Shown here piece after piece: positions 1 to 7,476 of a stretch of 64,000 nt of DNA. The notes beneath the pieces are model-generated. The model saw only the letters and a program-made list of their open reading frames with translations, was not told where the DNA came from and searched no databases. The stretch comes from CAYWMY01 sp046352935 (lineage in GTDB: Bacteria; Pseudomonadota; Gammaproteobacteria; Steroidobacterales; Steroidobacteraceae): assembly GCA_046352935.1 (NCBI GenBank), contig JAXMGR010000006.1:124001-188000 (forward strand), in the 5' to 3' direction. A program made the translations under genes and the position numbers. The number at the start of each line of letters is the position of its first letter. The first letter of the stretch is position 1.

Positions 1-208
1 CTTCGCCATATCGCTGATCGAGAGCGCGGGCTTCAGACTGCTGGCCCGCAGCGAGATCAATGCGAACCCGAACGACACGAAGGACTACGACCAGGGGGTC
101 TGGACACTCCCGCCGAGCCTGAGGCTCGGTGACCGCGACCGCGACCGCTATCTCGCCATCGGCGAGAGCGATCGTTTCACACTGCGCTTCCAGAAACCCG
201 GGCGGTGA
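1..208 (+). CDS. Class I SAM-dependent methyltransferase, C-terminal end (5' end outside window)
   Basis: This is the last 68 codons of a gene that begins before the window; the reading frame starts at base 2 and ends in TGA at 206-208. The residues NPNDTKDY, GVWTLPPS, LRLGD and LAIGESDR followed by TLRFQKP are typical of the C-terminus of a proteobacterial SAM-dependent methyltransferase-like family that is often secreted. The SAM-binding core is not visible, so the assignment rests on this tail only. It converges on the helicase gene, whose stop lies 24 bp away. Confidence 0.6.
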   Translation, partial: FAISLIESAGFRLLARSEINANPNDTKDYDQGVWTLPPSLRLGDRDRDRYLAIGESDRFTLRFQKPGR

Positions 209-231
209 TGATCGCGGACATCTGCCGGCTG

Positions 232-2316
232 TCACCACATCTCGAGCGCCCGGCGGGCCAGGTCGAGCCGTGCGCCACCGTCGGTCTCCGGGCAACCTGC
301 CGCATCTCCCGGCTCGGCGCGCCGGAACGCGCGCCGTTCCAGACACGCGAGCACGTTCTCTTCCAGGAAGCGGCTCCGCGCACCATAGACGTGACGGTCG
401 CCGCGGCGTGATTGCGCCGTGACGTAGTAGCGCTGCGGCTCCATGAGGTACAGCCAGTCGCGGGCGCGGGTCATCGCGACGTACAGCAGGCGTCGCTCCT
501 CGTCGATCCCCGCCGGATCGCCGGTCGCGAACTCGGACGGGAAGCTGCCGTCCGCCACGCACAGAAGATAGACGGCATCCCATTCCTGGCCCTTCGCCGA
601 GTGCACGGTCGAGAGCACCAGGTAGTCGTCGTCCCGCAGCGGATCACCGGCCAGGTCGCCGGTGACCTGCGGCGGGTCGAGGGTCAGCTCGGTCAGGAAA
701 CGTTCGCGATCAGGGTACTGGCCGGAGAGCTGCTCGAGCATGTCGAGATCCGCCGCGCGCACCGAGGCGGACTCGTACAGCCGTTCGAGCAGCGGTTCGT
801 ACCACCTTCGTACGCGCCCGACCTGGCCCTGCCACGGCACGGCGGGCCCTGACAGCGCGACGAGCAGTTCCACGAACGCCAGCCAGGCCGGTCCCGACGC
901 GACGGGGGCGTCGAATCCCCGCAGTGCCGCGAGATCGTGGCCGCAGGCCGACACCCGGCCGAACGCACGGGCCGCCGTCGCCGGGCCGAAGCCCTGCAGC
1001 AGCTTGAGTGCGCGGAACGCGGCGATGCCGTTGTGCGGATTGTCGGCCCAGCGGAGGATCGCGAGCAGGTCCTTGACGTGTGCCGCCTCGAGGAATTTCA
1101 ACCCACCGTATTTCACGAAAGGCACGTTCCGGCGCATCAGTTCGATCTCGAGCAGGTCGCTGTGGTGTGCATTGCGGAAGAGCACGGCCTGGCGCCTGAG
1201 CAGGATGCCGGCTTCGCGATGCTCCAGCACACGGTCGACGACGAACGCAGCCTGCGCGACGTCATCCGTGACAGTGACGAGCTGCGGCCGTGTGCCGCCC
1301 TCGCGGGATGCGCACAGCGACTTGCGGTACTGCCGGTGGGCACCCGTCATCAGCGCGTTTGCCGCCGCCAGGATGGGACCGGTGGAACGGTAGTTGTCCT
1401 CGAGCATCACCACCGTCGGCGCCGCGAACTGCTCCGCGAACTCGAGGATGTTGTCGACGGTCGCGCCACGGAACGAATAGATGGCCTGCGCGTCGTCACC
1501 GACCACGGTGAGCCCGTCACCCCCGGGCCGGAGGGCGGCGAGTACCCGCGCCTGCAGCACATTCGTGTCCTGGTACTCGTCCACGAGCACGTGGTCGAAC
1601 CACCCGCTCGCCTCCTGAGCCATCGCCGGTTCCTCGAGCATCTTCTGCCAGTACAGCACCAGATCGTCGAAATCGAGCACGCGATGCGCCTGCTTTCGCT
1701 CGACATAGGCGCGGAACAGACCTCGCAGCGCATCGTGCTGGTCGCGGCACCACGGGAACTGCGCCGCCAGTACCTGTTCCAGGGTTCGACGCGTATTCAC
1801 GCATTGTGAGTAGATCGCCAGGCAGGTGTCCTTGCCCGGGAATCGCCTCTCGCCGCGGGAGAGGCCGAGTTCGTGCCGCAGCAGGTCGAGGAGATCGGCG
1901 GCATCGCCACGGTCCAGGACGCCGAAGGCGGGATCGAGCCCGAGCCGGGTCGCGTGGGCGCGCAGCATGCGGGCGCCGACCGCATGAAAAGTGCCGGACC
2001 ATGGCAGCACGATCCGCGGACCCGCGCCGGAAGGTGCGCGGGCTCGATACGCCTCGGCGACGATCTGCTCTGCACGGCGCGTCATCTCGGCCGCGGCCCG
2101 GCGCGAGAACGTCAGCAGCAGGATCCGCTCGGGCCGCACACCGGCGACGAGGAGATGCGCCACCCGGTGAGCGAGCGTTCCGGTCTTGCCGGTGCCCGCT
2201 CCGGCGATCACCAGCAGCGGACCGGCGAGGAAGCGCCCGTCGGCCTGCTGCGACCCATGCGTCGCAGCGGCCCGCTGGCGCGGATTCAGCGCACGGAGAT
2301 GACCTGCTGAACTCAT
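232..2316 (-). CDS. UvrD/Rep-family ATP-dependent DNA helicase (superfamily 1A)
   Basis: A 694-residue SF1A helicase that should unwind DNA 3'-5' using ATP, in repair or replication restart. The Walker A motif GAGTGKT is at residues 39-45, LLTFSRRAAAEM (motif Ia) follows, the Walker B DEYQD is near residue 246, and the C-terminal half carries STVHSAKGQEWD (motif V) and VAMTRARDWL (motif VI). Length and motif order fit Rep/PcrA/UvrD proteins, but it is not a close match to E. coli UvrD or Rep, so no symbol is given. The ATG at 2316 has no Shine-Dalgarno sequence. Instead TAGACT ends 6 nt upstream of it, suggesting a leaderless mRNA. It diverges from the DUF6524 membrane gene. Confidence 0.9.
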   Translation of the reverse strand: MSSAGHLRALNPRQRAAATHGSQQADGRFLAGPLLVIAGAGTGKTGTLAHRVAHLLVAGVRPERILLLTFSRRAAAEMTRRAEQIVAEAYRARAPSGAGPRIVLPWSGTFHAVGARMLRAHATRLGLDPAFGVLDRGDAADLLDLLRHELGLSRGERRFPGKDTCLAIYSQCVNTRRTLEQVLAAQFPWCRDQHDALRGLFRAYVERKQAHRVLDFDDLVLYWQKMLEEPAMAQEASGWFDHVLVDEYQDTNVLQARVLAALRPGGDGLTVVGDDAQAIYSFRGATVDNILEFAEQFAAPTVVMLEDNYRSTGPILAAANALMTGAHRQYRKSLCASREGGTRPQLVTVTDDVAQAAFVVDRVLEHREAGILLRRQAVLFRNAHHSDLLEIELMRRNVPFVKYGGLKFLEAAHVKDLLAILRWADNPHNGIAAFRALKLLQGFGPATAARAFGRVSACGHDLAALRGFDAPVASGPAWLAFVELLVALSGPAVPWQGQVGRVRRWYEPLLERLYESASVRAADLDMLEQLSGQYPDRERFLTELTLDPPQVTGDLAGDPLRDDDYLVLSTVHSAKGQEWDAVYLLCVADGSFPSEFATGDPAGIDEERRLLYVAMTRARDWLYLMEPQRYYVTAQSRRGDRHVYGARSRFLEENVLACLERRAFRRAEPGDAAGCPETDGGARLDLARRALEMW

Positions 2317-2322
2317 CGTACG

Positions 2323-2351
2323 AGTCTACCGGCAACCTGTATATGCATCCA
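2323..2351 (-). promoter_or_regulatory. Putative sigma-70 promoter of the helicase gene, leaderless arrangement
   Basis: On the minus strand TGGATG (2351-2346), a 17-nt spacer and TAGACT (2328-2323) resemble a -35/-10 pair. Only 6 nt separate the -10 from the ATG at 2316, so transcription would begin at or next to the start codon. The same TGGAT(A)-17-TAGACT layout occurs before the GH57 gene. Confidence 0.45.
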
Positions 2352-2444
2352 GCCCGAGATCCGGAGCGTCACCGCCGCGCAATGCTGTCGTTCCGCTGCC
2401 CCGCAGGGCATGATCCTCGGCCTTTGCCCCGGTGTGCGCACCCG

Positions 2445-2864
2445 ATGGACAACTCACTGACCTTCAGAGGCTTCCTCTACCGATTCCTCGCGGCGCTCGC
2501 TCTCGTGCTGCTGACCTTCAATCCCACGGGGTGGTCGTTCGTCCACTGGGTCCAGGCGACCCTGCCGCGGTTCGAACCCCTGCAGGCGCTCGCGGGCCTC
2601 TCGCTGGTGACGGGCTGGGGATTCTTCGGACACGCGACACTGCGCTCCATCGGTACCCTTGGGCTGCTGATCGGCGCCGCGTTCTTCGCCGCGCTGGTCT
2701 GGCTTCTCATCAGCTGGGGATGGCTCTCGCTCGCCGACCAGAATGCGCTGGTCTGGATCTCTCTGCTGATGATCACTTTCCTGCTGTCGGTCGGCGTCTC
2801 GTGGTCGCACGTGCGCCGGCGGGTGTCCGGCCAGGCCGATGTCGACGATGTCGATCAGCGCTGA
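2445..2864 (+). CDS. DUF6524-like small integral membrane protein
   Basis: A 139-residue protein with about four hydrophobic segments: FLAALALVLLTF near residue 15, LAGLSLVTGWGFF near 50, LGLLIGAAFFAALVWLL near 75 and ALVWISLLMITFLLSV near 105. It ends in a short charged cytoplasmic tail. Family members are small inner-membrane proteins of unknown function. The hydrophobic start at ATG 2445 was preferred over longer in-frame extensions, which are arginine-rich and look like antisense shadow of the helicase. Its last 10 bp overlap the convergent kinase-like gene. No convincing Shine-Dalgarno sequence is visible. Confidence 0.7.
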   Translation: MDNSLTFRGFLYRFLAALALVLLTFNPTGWSFVHWVQATLPRFEPLQALAGLSLVTGWGFFGHATLRSIGTLGLLIGAAFFAALVWLLISWGWLSLADQNALVWISLLMITFLLSVGVSWSHVRRRVSGQADVDDVDQR

Positions 2865-3412
2865 ACCAGCGCGACCGCCGCCGCGATCGATGGCTCACCT
2901 TCGTCGTCGATCGTCGTGTCGATTTCCAGGATCGGGCCCGACAGGGGCAGCGGGTCATAGCGCCCCCGGAGCAGTTCGTCGCGAAGTCGGGGCAGTGCGT
3001 CGAGGTCGGAATGCGCGGGGTGGCGCAGGCCTGCGCGTGCGCGCGCAACGAAGCGCTCGAGCAGCCGCTCACCCGCGCCCACGCACTGAACCTGCAGAAC
3101 CGCGGGCCGATGTCCGCTGACGAGCCGGGCAATCGCCGCCCCGTGATCAGCGGCGCGCCAGTTGCCTTCCAGGATCGCCGACTCGCCGCGGAGCAGGAGT
3201 TCCGCAACCTGCTCGAGTGCCACGATGCAGGCGCGCCGGCTGAGATCCCGCCGGTCGCCGGCCGACACGATGGCTTCCGCGTCGAACAACCGCTCCTTGA
3301 TGTCGTCCTTGGCGACGACCGCGAACCCGAGATGCGAGCGCAGACTGCGTGCAATGCGACTCTTTCCCGACGCGGGTGGACCGGAGACGATGATCAGCAC
3401 GGACCGGCGCAT
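2855..3412 (-). CDS. P-loop NTPase / kinase-like protein (AAA_33, zeta-toxin-like fold)
   Basis: A 185-residue P-loop protein beginning with a hydrophobic strand and the Walker A sequence GPPASGKS at residues 11-18, then DDIKERLFD, where such kinases place the base that activates the acceptor substrate. The family phosphorylates small molecules or nucleotide sugars. No substrate can be read from the sequence, and no antitoxin partner is adjacent, so a toxin role is not supported. The ATG at 3412 lacks a Shine-Dalgarno sequence but has TAGAAT ending exactly 6 nt upstream, as at the helicase and phaR. It converges with the DUF6524 gene with a 10-bp overlap. Confidence 0.75.
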   Translation of the reverse strand: MRRSVLIIVSGPPASGKSRIARSLRSHLGFAVVAKDDIKERLFDAEAIVSAGDRRDLSRRACIVALEQVAELLLRGESAILEGNWRAADHGAAIARLVSGHRPAVLQVQCVGAGERLLERFVARARAGLRHPAHSDLDALPRLRDELLRGRYDPLPLSGPILEIDTTIDDEGEPSIAAAVALVQR

Positions 3413-3418
3413 CGGGCG

Positions 3419-3424
3419 ATTCTA
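3419..3424 (-). promoter_or_regulatory. Putative -10 element (TAGAAT) placing transcription start at the ATG
   Basis: TAGAAT, five of six matches to the -10 consensus, is followed by 6 nt and then the ATG at 3412 on the minus strand. No good -35 is visible and no ribosome binding site fits between them, so a leaderless transcript is the simplest reading. Confidence 0.4.
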
Positions 3425-3531
3425 GTGTCTGGGAAGCACGCCCGCGCCACGCGCGACATGGCCTCGGCCGGGCGGGGCTACCCGTGGCGACCGATCCCGC
3501 CGGAACTCCCGAGACTCGAAGGTGAAGCATC

Positions 3532-4062
3532 ATGCTGATTTCCCGCCGCACGCATTTCACGGGCCGCGTCGTGCGGGTCGACGTCGACGAGGTACGGCTG
3601 CCGAACGGTCACGAGGCGACACTCGAAGTCGTGCACCATCCGGGCGGTGCGGCCGCGGTGGCCATCGATGCCGATCGGCGCGTCTGCCTGCTGCGCCAGT
3701 ACCGTCATGCGATCGGCCAGTGGATCGTCGAACTGCCGGCCGGCAAGCTCGACACCGACGAAGGCCCCGAGGCGACCGCACAGCGCGAACTCGCGGAGGA
3801 AGCAGGCGTCACCGCCCGAACCTGGCAATCGCTCGGTTGCAGTATCAGCTCACCCGGGGTGTTCACCGAGTTCGTACACCTGTTCCTCGCCACGGAACTC
3901 GGATCGGCGAGCCTGCAGCGAGAGCACGGCGAGGTGCTCGAGCCGTTCTGGATGCCGCTCGACGAGGCGTTGCAGAATGTCCTGGATGGACACTGGTCGG
4001 ACGCGAAGACCGTCGTCGGACTGGTGCGGGCGGCCGCGCTGCTGCGACGCGGAGATCTGTGA
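3532..4062 (+). CDS. NUDIX hydrolase, ADP-ribose pyrophosphatase-like
   Basis: A 176-residue cytosolic NUDIX enzyme expected to hydrolyse a nucleoside diphosphate linked to another group, most likely ADP-ribose or ADP-sugars. The NUDIX box is complete at residues 71-93: G71, five residues, E77, seven residues, REL, then EE-x-GV. The upstream IVELPAGK motif and the downstream SPGVFTEFVHLF segment are typical of the ADP-ribose pyrophosphatase branch (NudF/NUDT5-like). The ATG at 3532 follows a purine-rich GAAGGTGAAG stretch. It stands alone on the plus strand. Exact substrate cannot be determined from the sequence. Confidence 0.88.
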   Translation: MLISRRTHFTGRVVRVDVDEVRLPNGHEATLEVVHHPGGAAAVAIDADRRVCLLRQYRHAIGQWIVELPAGKLDTDEGPEATAQRELAEEAGVTARTWQSLGCSISSPGVFTEFVHLFLATELGSASLQREHGEVLEPFWMPLDEALQNVLDGHWSDAKTVVGLVRAAALLRRGDL

Positions 4063-4145
4063 CGCTCCGCACGCTCTCACGGGCGACACGCCGATAGTCT
4101 GTGAAGCGGACGGCAATTCAGGGACCGGGCCGCGGTACGGGCACC

Positions 4146-4502
4146 ATGAGCGATACAGGCACCTACGAGATTCCCGCAAGCCTTCGTCGTCCGTCACCGG
4201 TCGAGGATGCGGGCGGCGTCGAGTTCGACGAGCGCGGCAACGCGGTCTGGATGCCGCGGCCGGGCGTCGACCAGGACGCCGCACTTCGCCGTCTGCTCAC
4301 CCACCCGTCGCTGGCCATCGTGCCCGATGCGCCTTCCCCGCAGGGCAAGGCCGCGCCGAATCCATCGGGCCTGCGAGGCGGGTACGACCCATACGACAGC
4401 GGCACACTCGAAAAAAAGAAGTGGCACGCCAGGAAGGATCTGCGCCGCCTGTCGGAGTGGATCGTGAACAACCGCGAAGGCGGATCCGACGGCAAGGACT
4501 GA
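4146..4502 (+). CDS. Small conserved hypothetical protein
   Basis: A 118-residue soluble protein with no membrane segment or signal peptide that I can see and no domain I recognise. The N-terminal half is acidic and proline-containing (VEFDERGNAVW). The C-terminal third is strongly basic, with LEKKKWHARKDLRRLSEW. The composition suggests a protein that binds nucleic acid or another protein, but that is inference. The ATG at 4146 was chosen over GTG at 4101, because a possible -10 (TAGTCT, 4095-4100) abuts the GTG. It converges with the HAD gene. Confidence 0.6.
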   Translation: MSDTGTYEIPASLRRPSPVEDAGGVEFDERGNAVWMPRPGVDQDAALRRLLTHPSLAIVPDAPSPQGKAAPNPSGLRGGYDPYDSGTLEKKKWHARKDLRRLSEWIVNNREGGSDGKD

Positions 4503-4544
4503 CCCGCCACCGGCGGGCCGTCGTGCGCACGCGTCGGCGTGCGG

Positions 4545-5234
4545 TCAGTCGCTCACCAGACAGTCGGCGAGGTGCATCAGGTCCGTGACGGACCAGTGTG
4601 GTGCAGCCAGGTCTGTGGGCCAGGGCTGGCGCGCTCGATTCACCCAGGCCGCGCGGAGGCCTGCGCCCTGTGCACCGGCGATGTCGGTCCGGGGTTCGTC
4701 GCCGACGTAGAGCACCTCCTCGGCGCAGAGCCCGGTGCGCTCGAGCAATGCAGCGAAGATCCGTGCGTCGGGCTTGGCGCAGCCGGCCTCCGCCGCGGTG
4801 ACGGAGCACTCGAACCATCCTGCGATACCGATGCGTGCCAGGTCGGCATTGCCGTTCGTCAGGGTCATCAGCCGGAACCTCGCGCCGAGGCGCTCGAGCG
4901 CGGGAGTCACGTCGGCGAACAGATCGACGCGCTGGCGCGCGGCGAGGAACACGTCGAAGGCGGTCATCGCGAGTTCGGGCGTGTGACCCGTCGCAACCAG
5001 CCGGCGCCGCAGAGCTTCCTGGCGCAGGAACGACACGTCGTGCTGGCGATGCGGATGAGACCGGGCAACATCCTCGCGATCACGTCGCAGCGCTTCGATG
5101 TCGTCGCCCGCCAGCGCGCCCGGGCAGTGCGTCGCGAGCCAGGCATGGAGTTCACGCTCGGCGCGCGCGATCACCGGCACGACGTCCCAGAACGTGTTGT
5201 CGAGATCGAAGCAGATGGCCCGAAGCTGCTGCAT
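4545..5234 (-). CDS. HAD-superfamily hydrolase, YigB-like phosphatase
   Basis: A 229-residue HAD phosphatase with all four motifs: FDLDNT (nucleophile Asp) at residues 9-14, LTNGN (motif II), CAKPDARIF (motif III lysine) and YVGDEPRTD (motif IV). The IARAERELHAWL cap start and the TNGNADLARIG segment resemble E. coli YigB, which dephosphorylates the riboflavin precursor 5-amino-6-(5-phosphoribitylamino)uracil. HAD substrate prediction is unreliable, so that role is only suggested. It lies 58 bp downstream of the ATP-grasp gene on the same strand and could be co-transcribed with it. Confidence 0.82.
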   Translation of the reverse strand: MQQLRAICFDLDNTFWDVVPVIARAERELHAWLATHCPGALAGDDIEALRRDREDVARSHPHRQHDVSFLRQEALRRRLVATGHTPELAMTAFDVFLAARQRVDLFADVTPALERLGARFRLMTLTNGNADLARIGIAGWFECSVTAAEAGCAKPDARIFAALLERTGLCAEEVLYVGDEPRTDIAGAQGAGLRAAWVNRARQPWPTDLAAPHWSVTDLMHLADCLVSD

Positions 5235-5292
5235 GCGCAGGAACCTGTCCGGTCAGTGCCCTGTGAGCGGGTTCGACCGCGCGCAGCGGCGG

Positions 5293-6327
5293 TCAGTCGC
5301 CCGTCCGCCGCCACTCGGCGCGGTACGCGAGCCCGCGCGAGATGATGCGCGCGAGCAGTTCCCTGTAATCGACCCCAGCCGACGCGCCCGAACGTGCGAA
5401 ATCCTCCTGCGCGCTCAGATTCGGATTGGCATTGGCCTCGAGGACGTACAGGCGTCCATCCGCATGCAGCCGGAAGTCCATCCGCGCATAGCCCGAGAGG
5501 TGCAGCGCGCGATAGATGCGCCGCGACAGCCGCTCCAGCGCGCCACGGATGACTGGATCGAGATCGACCGCAGCGGATGTGGTGATGCCGTGCCTCTGCT
5601 GGTAGCGCCTGTCCCACTTGACCTTGCGCGTGGCGATCGCGGCGGCGGTGTCGCCGAGCGAACCGAACGACAACTCCCACGGCGGGAACACGGTCAGACG
5701 CTCGTTGCCGAGCACACCGACGTAGATCTCCCGCCCCTCGATGTACTCCTCGACCAGCGCGTCGGTGCGGGTCTGCTCATGGATGAACTGCACGCGTTCC
5801 CGCAGATGCGCCGGGTCGGCGACGACCGACGCCTGCGCGATCCCGAGCGAAGCGTCCTCGGTGGCCGACTTCACGAACAACGGGAAACGCAGCCTCCTGG
5901 GCACCATGAACTTTCGACCGCGCGGCACGACCATGAAATGCGGGGTCGGAATGCGGTGGAAGGACAGCAGCTGCTTCGACAGGACCTTGTCGCGTGACAG
6001 CAGCAACCCCCGGGGGTTGCAGCCCGTGTAGGGCTGCCGCATCAACTCCAGGTACGCGACGACGTGCTGGTCATAGGTGACGATGCCGTCGAACTCCTCC
6101 AGCAGATTGAAGCAGATGTCGGGGTGCCAGTCCGCGATCGCCGCGCGCAGGTCGGTCAGGCTGTCGCGCACGCCCAGCGGCCGCACGTCGTGACCGTCGG
6201 CCCTGAGGCGCGTGATGACGTCGTACTCGGTGCGCCACTCGTCGATCTCCTGCTCCGAATAGCCTTCCAGCGTATCGGGTGGCACGAGGCTCTCGTGCGT
6301 CAGCACGAGGATGCGCAGACGCTTCAA
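5293..6327 (-). CDS. ATP-grasp ligase related to D-alanine-D-alanine ligase
   Basis: A 344-residue ATP-grasp protein expected to form a peptide or amide bond through an acyl-phosphate. The pre-ATP-grasp region holds NLLEEFDG near residue 74. The central part has LFVKSATEDASLGI and VEEYIEGREIYVGVLG. The C-terminal metal-binding stretch is ARMDFRLHADGRL followed by LEANANPNL. This resembles D-Ala-D-Ala ligases, but the protein does not sit in a cell-wall cluster. Its ATG overlaps the stop of the preceding metallopeptidase gene (ATGA, 6324-6327), indicating coupled translation. Related ATP-grasp/peptidase pairs have been proposed to make and trim small peptides or protein modifications. The true substrate is unknown. 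Confidence 0.82.
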   Translation of the reverse strand: MKRLRILVLTHESLVPPDTLEGYSEQEIDEWRTEYDVITRLRADGHDVRPLGVRDSLTDLRAAIADWHPDICFNLLEEFDGIVTYDQHVVAYLELMRQPYTGCNPRGLLLSRDKVLSKQLLSFHRIPTPHFMVVPRGRKFMVPRRLRFPLFVKSATEDASLGIAQASVVADPAHLRERVQFIHEQTRTDALVEEYIEGREIYVGVLGNERLTVFPPWELSFGSLGDTAAAIATRKVKWDRRYQQRHGITTSAAVDLDPVIRGALERLSRRIYRALHLSGYARMDFRLHADGRLYVLEANANPNLSAQEDFARSGASAGVDYRELLARIISRGLAYRAEWRRTGD

Positions 6328-7388
6328 ACCGGCAGCCTCGGACCGGCACCCCGGTGCCGGTCCCCGACCAGCCGCGTCAGCAGGCGCTCGAAGCGCCGTG
6401 CCGCCAGGCGGCGGTCGCCGCGAACGACGACCCCGAGCGCATCACAGCGTGCGACGACATCGCGCAGGGCCTGATGCACCTCGTACTGGCTCGCCCCGGC
6501 GGCTTCCGCGACCCGCGCACGCAGTCTGCGCCGCATCCGCCGCAGCAGCGTCGCGGCCCGCACGTCTCCCGGACCCGACGCGCCGCAGATCCGGGCGATC
6601 CGCGCGTCGATCGCGAGGACGCCGACATCCCTGTACCGCTCGATCTTCCTGCGATAGTGCTCCCGCAGGCTGCAGCGGTCGTCCGCGAGGGGCTCGATGT
6701 GCATGCGCGAGCGCACCAGCGGCGCCACGTTCCGCAGGTCGGCCATCAGTGACTGGACGCACTGCAGCTTGGCGAGCGCCGGCCAGCCGATGTAGTCGTG
6801 CCGCCAGCGCGCGCCCGGCCGCAGCCACACGGCGAAGGTTTCCGCGAAATCCTCGGTTGGATGGCTCTGCGCGTACCAGGCACCCAGGTGCTGCACGAAG
6901 CGCCGGCTGCCCGGCCTCGGCCGGTAACTGCGGGGATAAGGAAGCGAAGCCGGACCGAAGACATCGCGCCAGGCACGGCGGCGGCGGAGCCGGTAGGCCG
7001 TGTCGACCGCGTGCCCGGCTTCGTGCCGCAGGATGCGCATCAGCCAGTTGACGTTGCCACCCTCGACCTCGTGCATCATTCGCCGCTCGAGGCGCATCAG
7101 ACGCGGATGCAGCAGGTAGAAGGGTACGGCGATCCCGGGGACGCCATCCGGCGAGAACCACTCCTCGGCGACCCAGCAGTGCGGACGACAGCGCAGACCT
7201 CTCGCATCGAGTTCGCGATACAGGCGATCGACATACGGCTCGAGCCGTGACCCCGGGACGGAAAGACCCAGATCGCAGAACCGCAGGTCGAGCAGCTCCT
7301 CGTCCGACAGCCGCGCCCACCAGGGTCGCTGGCGCACCCGGGGACGGCGGGACTTCGTGGCTCTGCCTGCGGTGGTGACTTTCGGCAT
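6324..7388 (-). CDS. Putative zinc-binding metallopeptidase (gluzincin type)
   Basis: A 354-residue protein with the zinc-binding motif HEAGH at residues 122-126 and a downstream acidic segment, PTEDFAETFAVWL, whose Glu179 or Glu183 can supply the third ligand, as in gluzincins. The N-terminus is basic (TKSRRPRVRQR) and there is no signal peptide, so it should act in the cytosol. It matches the 'putative zinc-binding metallopeptidase' family of unknown substrate. It is translationally coupled (4-bp overlap) to the ATP-grasp ligase downstream, so the two probably act on the same peptide-like product. The start at 7388 has no clear Shine-Dalgarno sequence. Confidence 0.8.
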   Translation of the reverse strand: MPKVTTAGRATKSRRPRVRQRPWWARLSDEELLDLRFCDLGLSVPGSRLEPYVDRLYRELDARGLRCRPHCWVAEEWFSPDGVPGIAVPFYLLHPRLMRLERRMMHEVEGGNVNWLMRILRHEAGHAVDTAYRLRRRRAWRDVFGPASLPYPRSYRPRPGSRRFVQHLGAWYAQSHPTEDFAETFAVWLRPGARWRHDYIGWPALAKLQCVQSLMADLRNVAPLVRSRMHIEPLADDRCSLREHYRRKIERYRDVGVLAIDARIARICGASGPGDVRAATLLRRMRRRLRARVAEAAGASQYEVHQALRDVVARCDALGVVVRGDRRLAARRFERLLTRLVGDRHRGAGPRLPV

Positions 7389-7476
7389 CGGGCTGACGAT
7401 TACGGGGACGCCGCCGCCGCAACGCGGTGGCTGGGGAGCTCGACACTCCCAAGCTTAATGGGCCCGGGCCGATCGG

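Noticed and set aside
1137..1809. Long open frames opposite the helicase and other large genes
   Set aside because: Antisense frames are expected at this GC content; their products are Arg/Ala/Pro-rich and lack domains.
2855..3412. Kinase-like NTPase as a zeta toxin
   Set aside because: No epsilon antitoxin gene or toxin-specific residues are seen; the general P-loop kinase call is safer.
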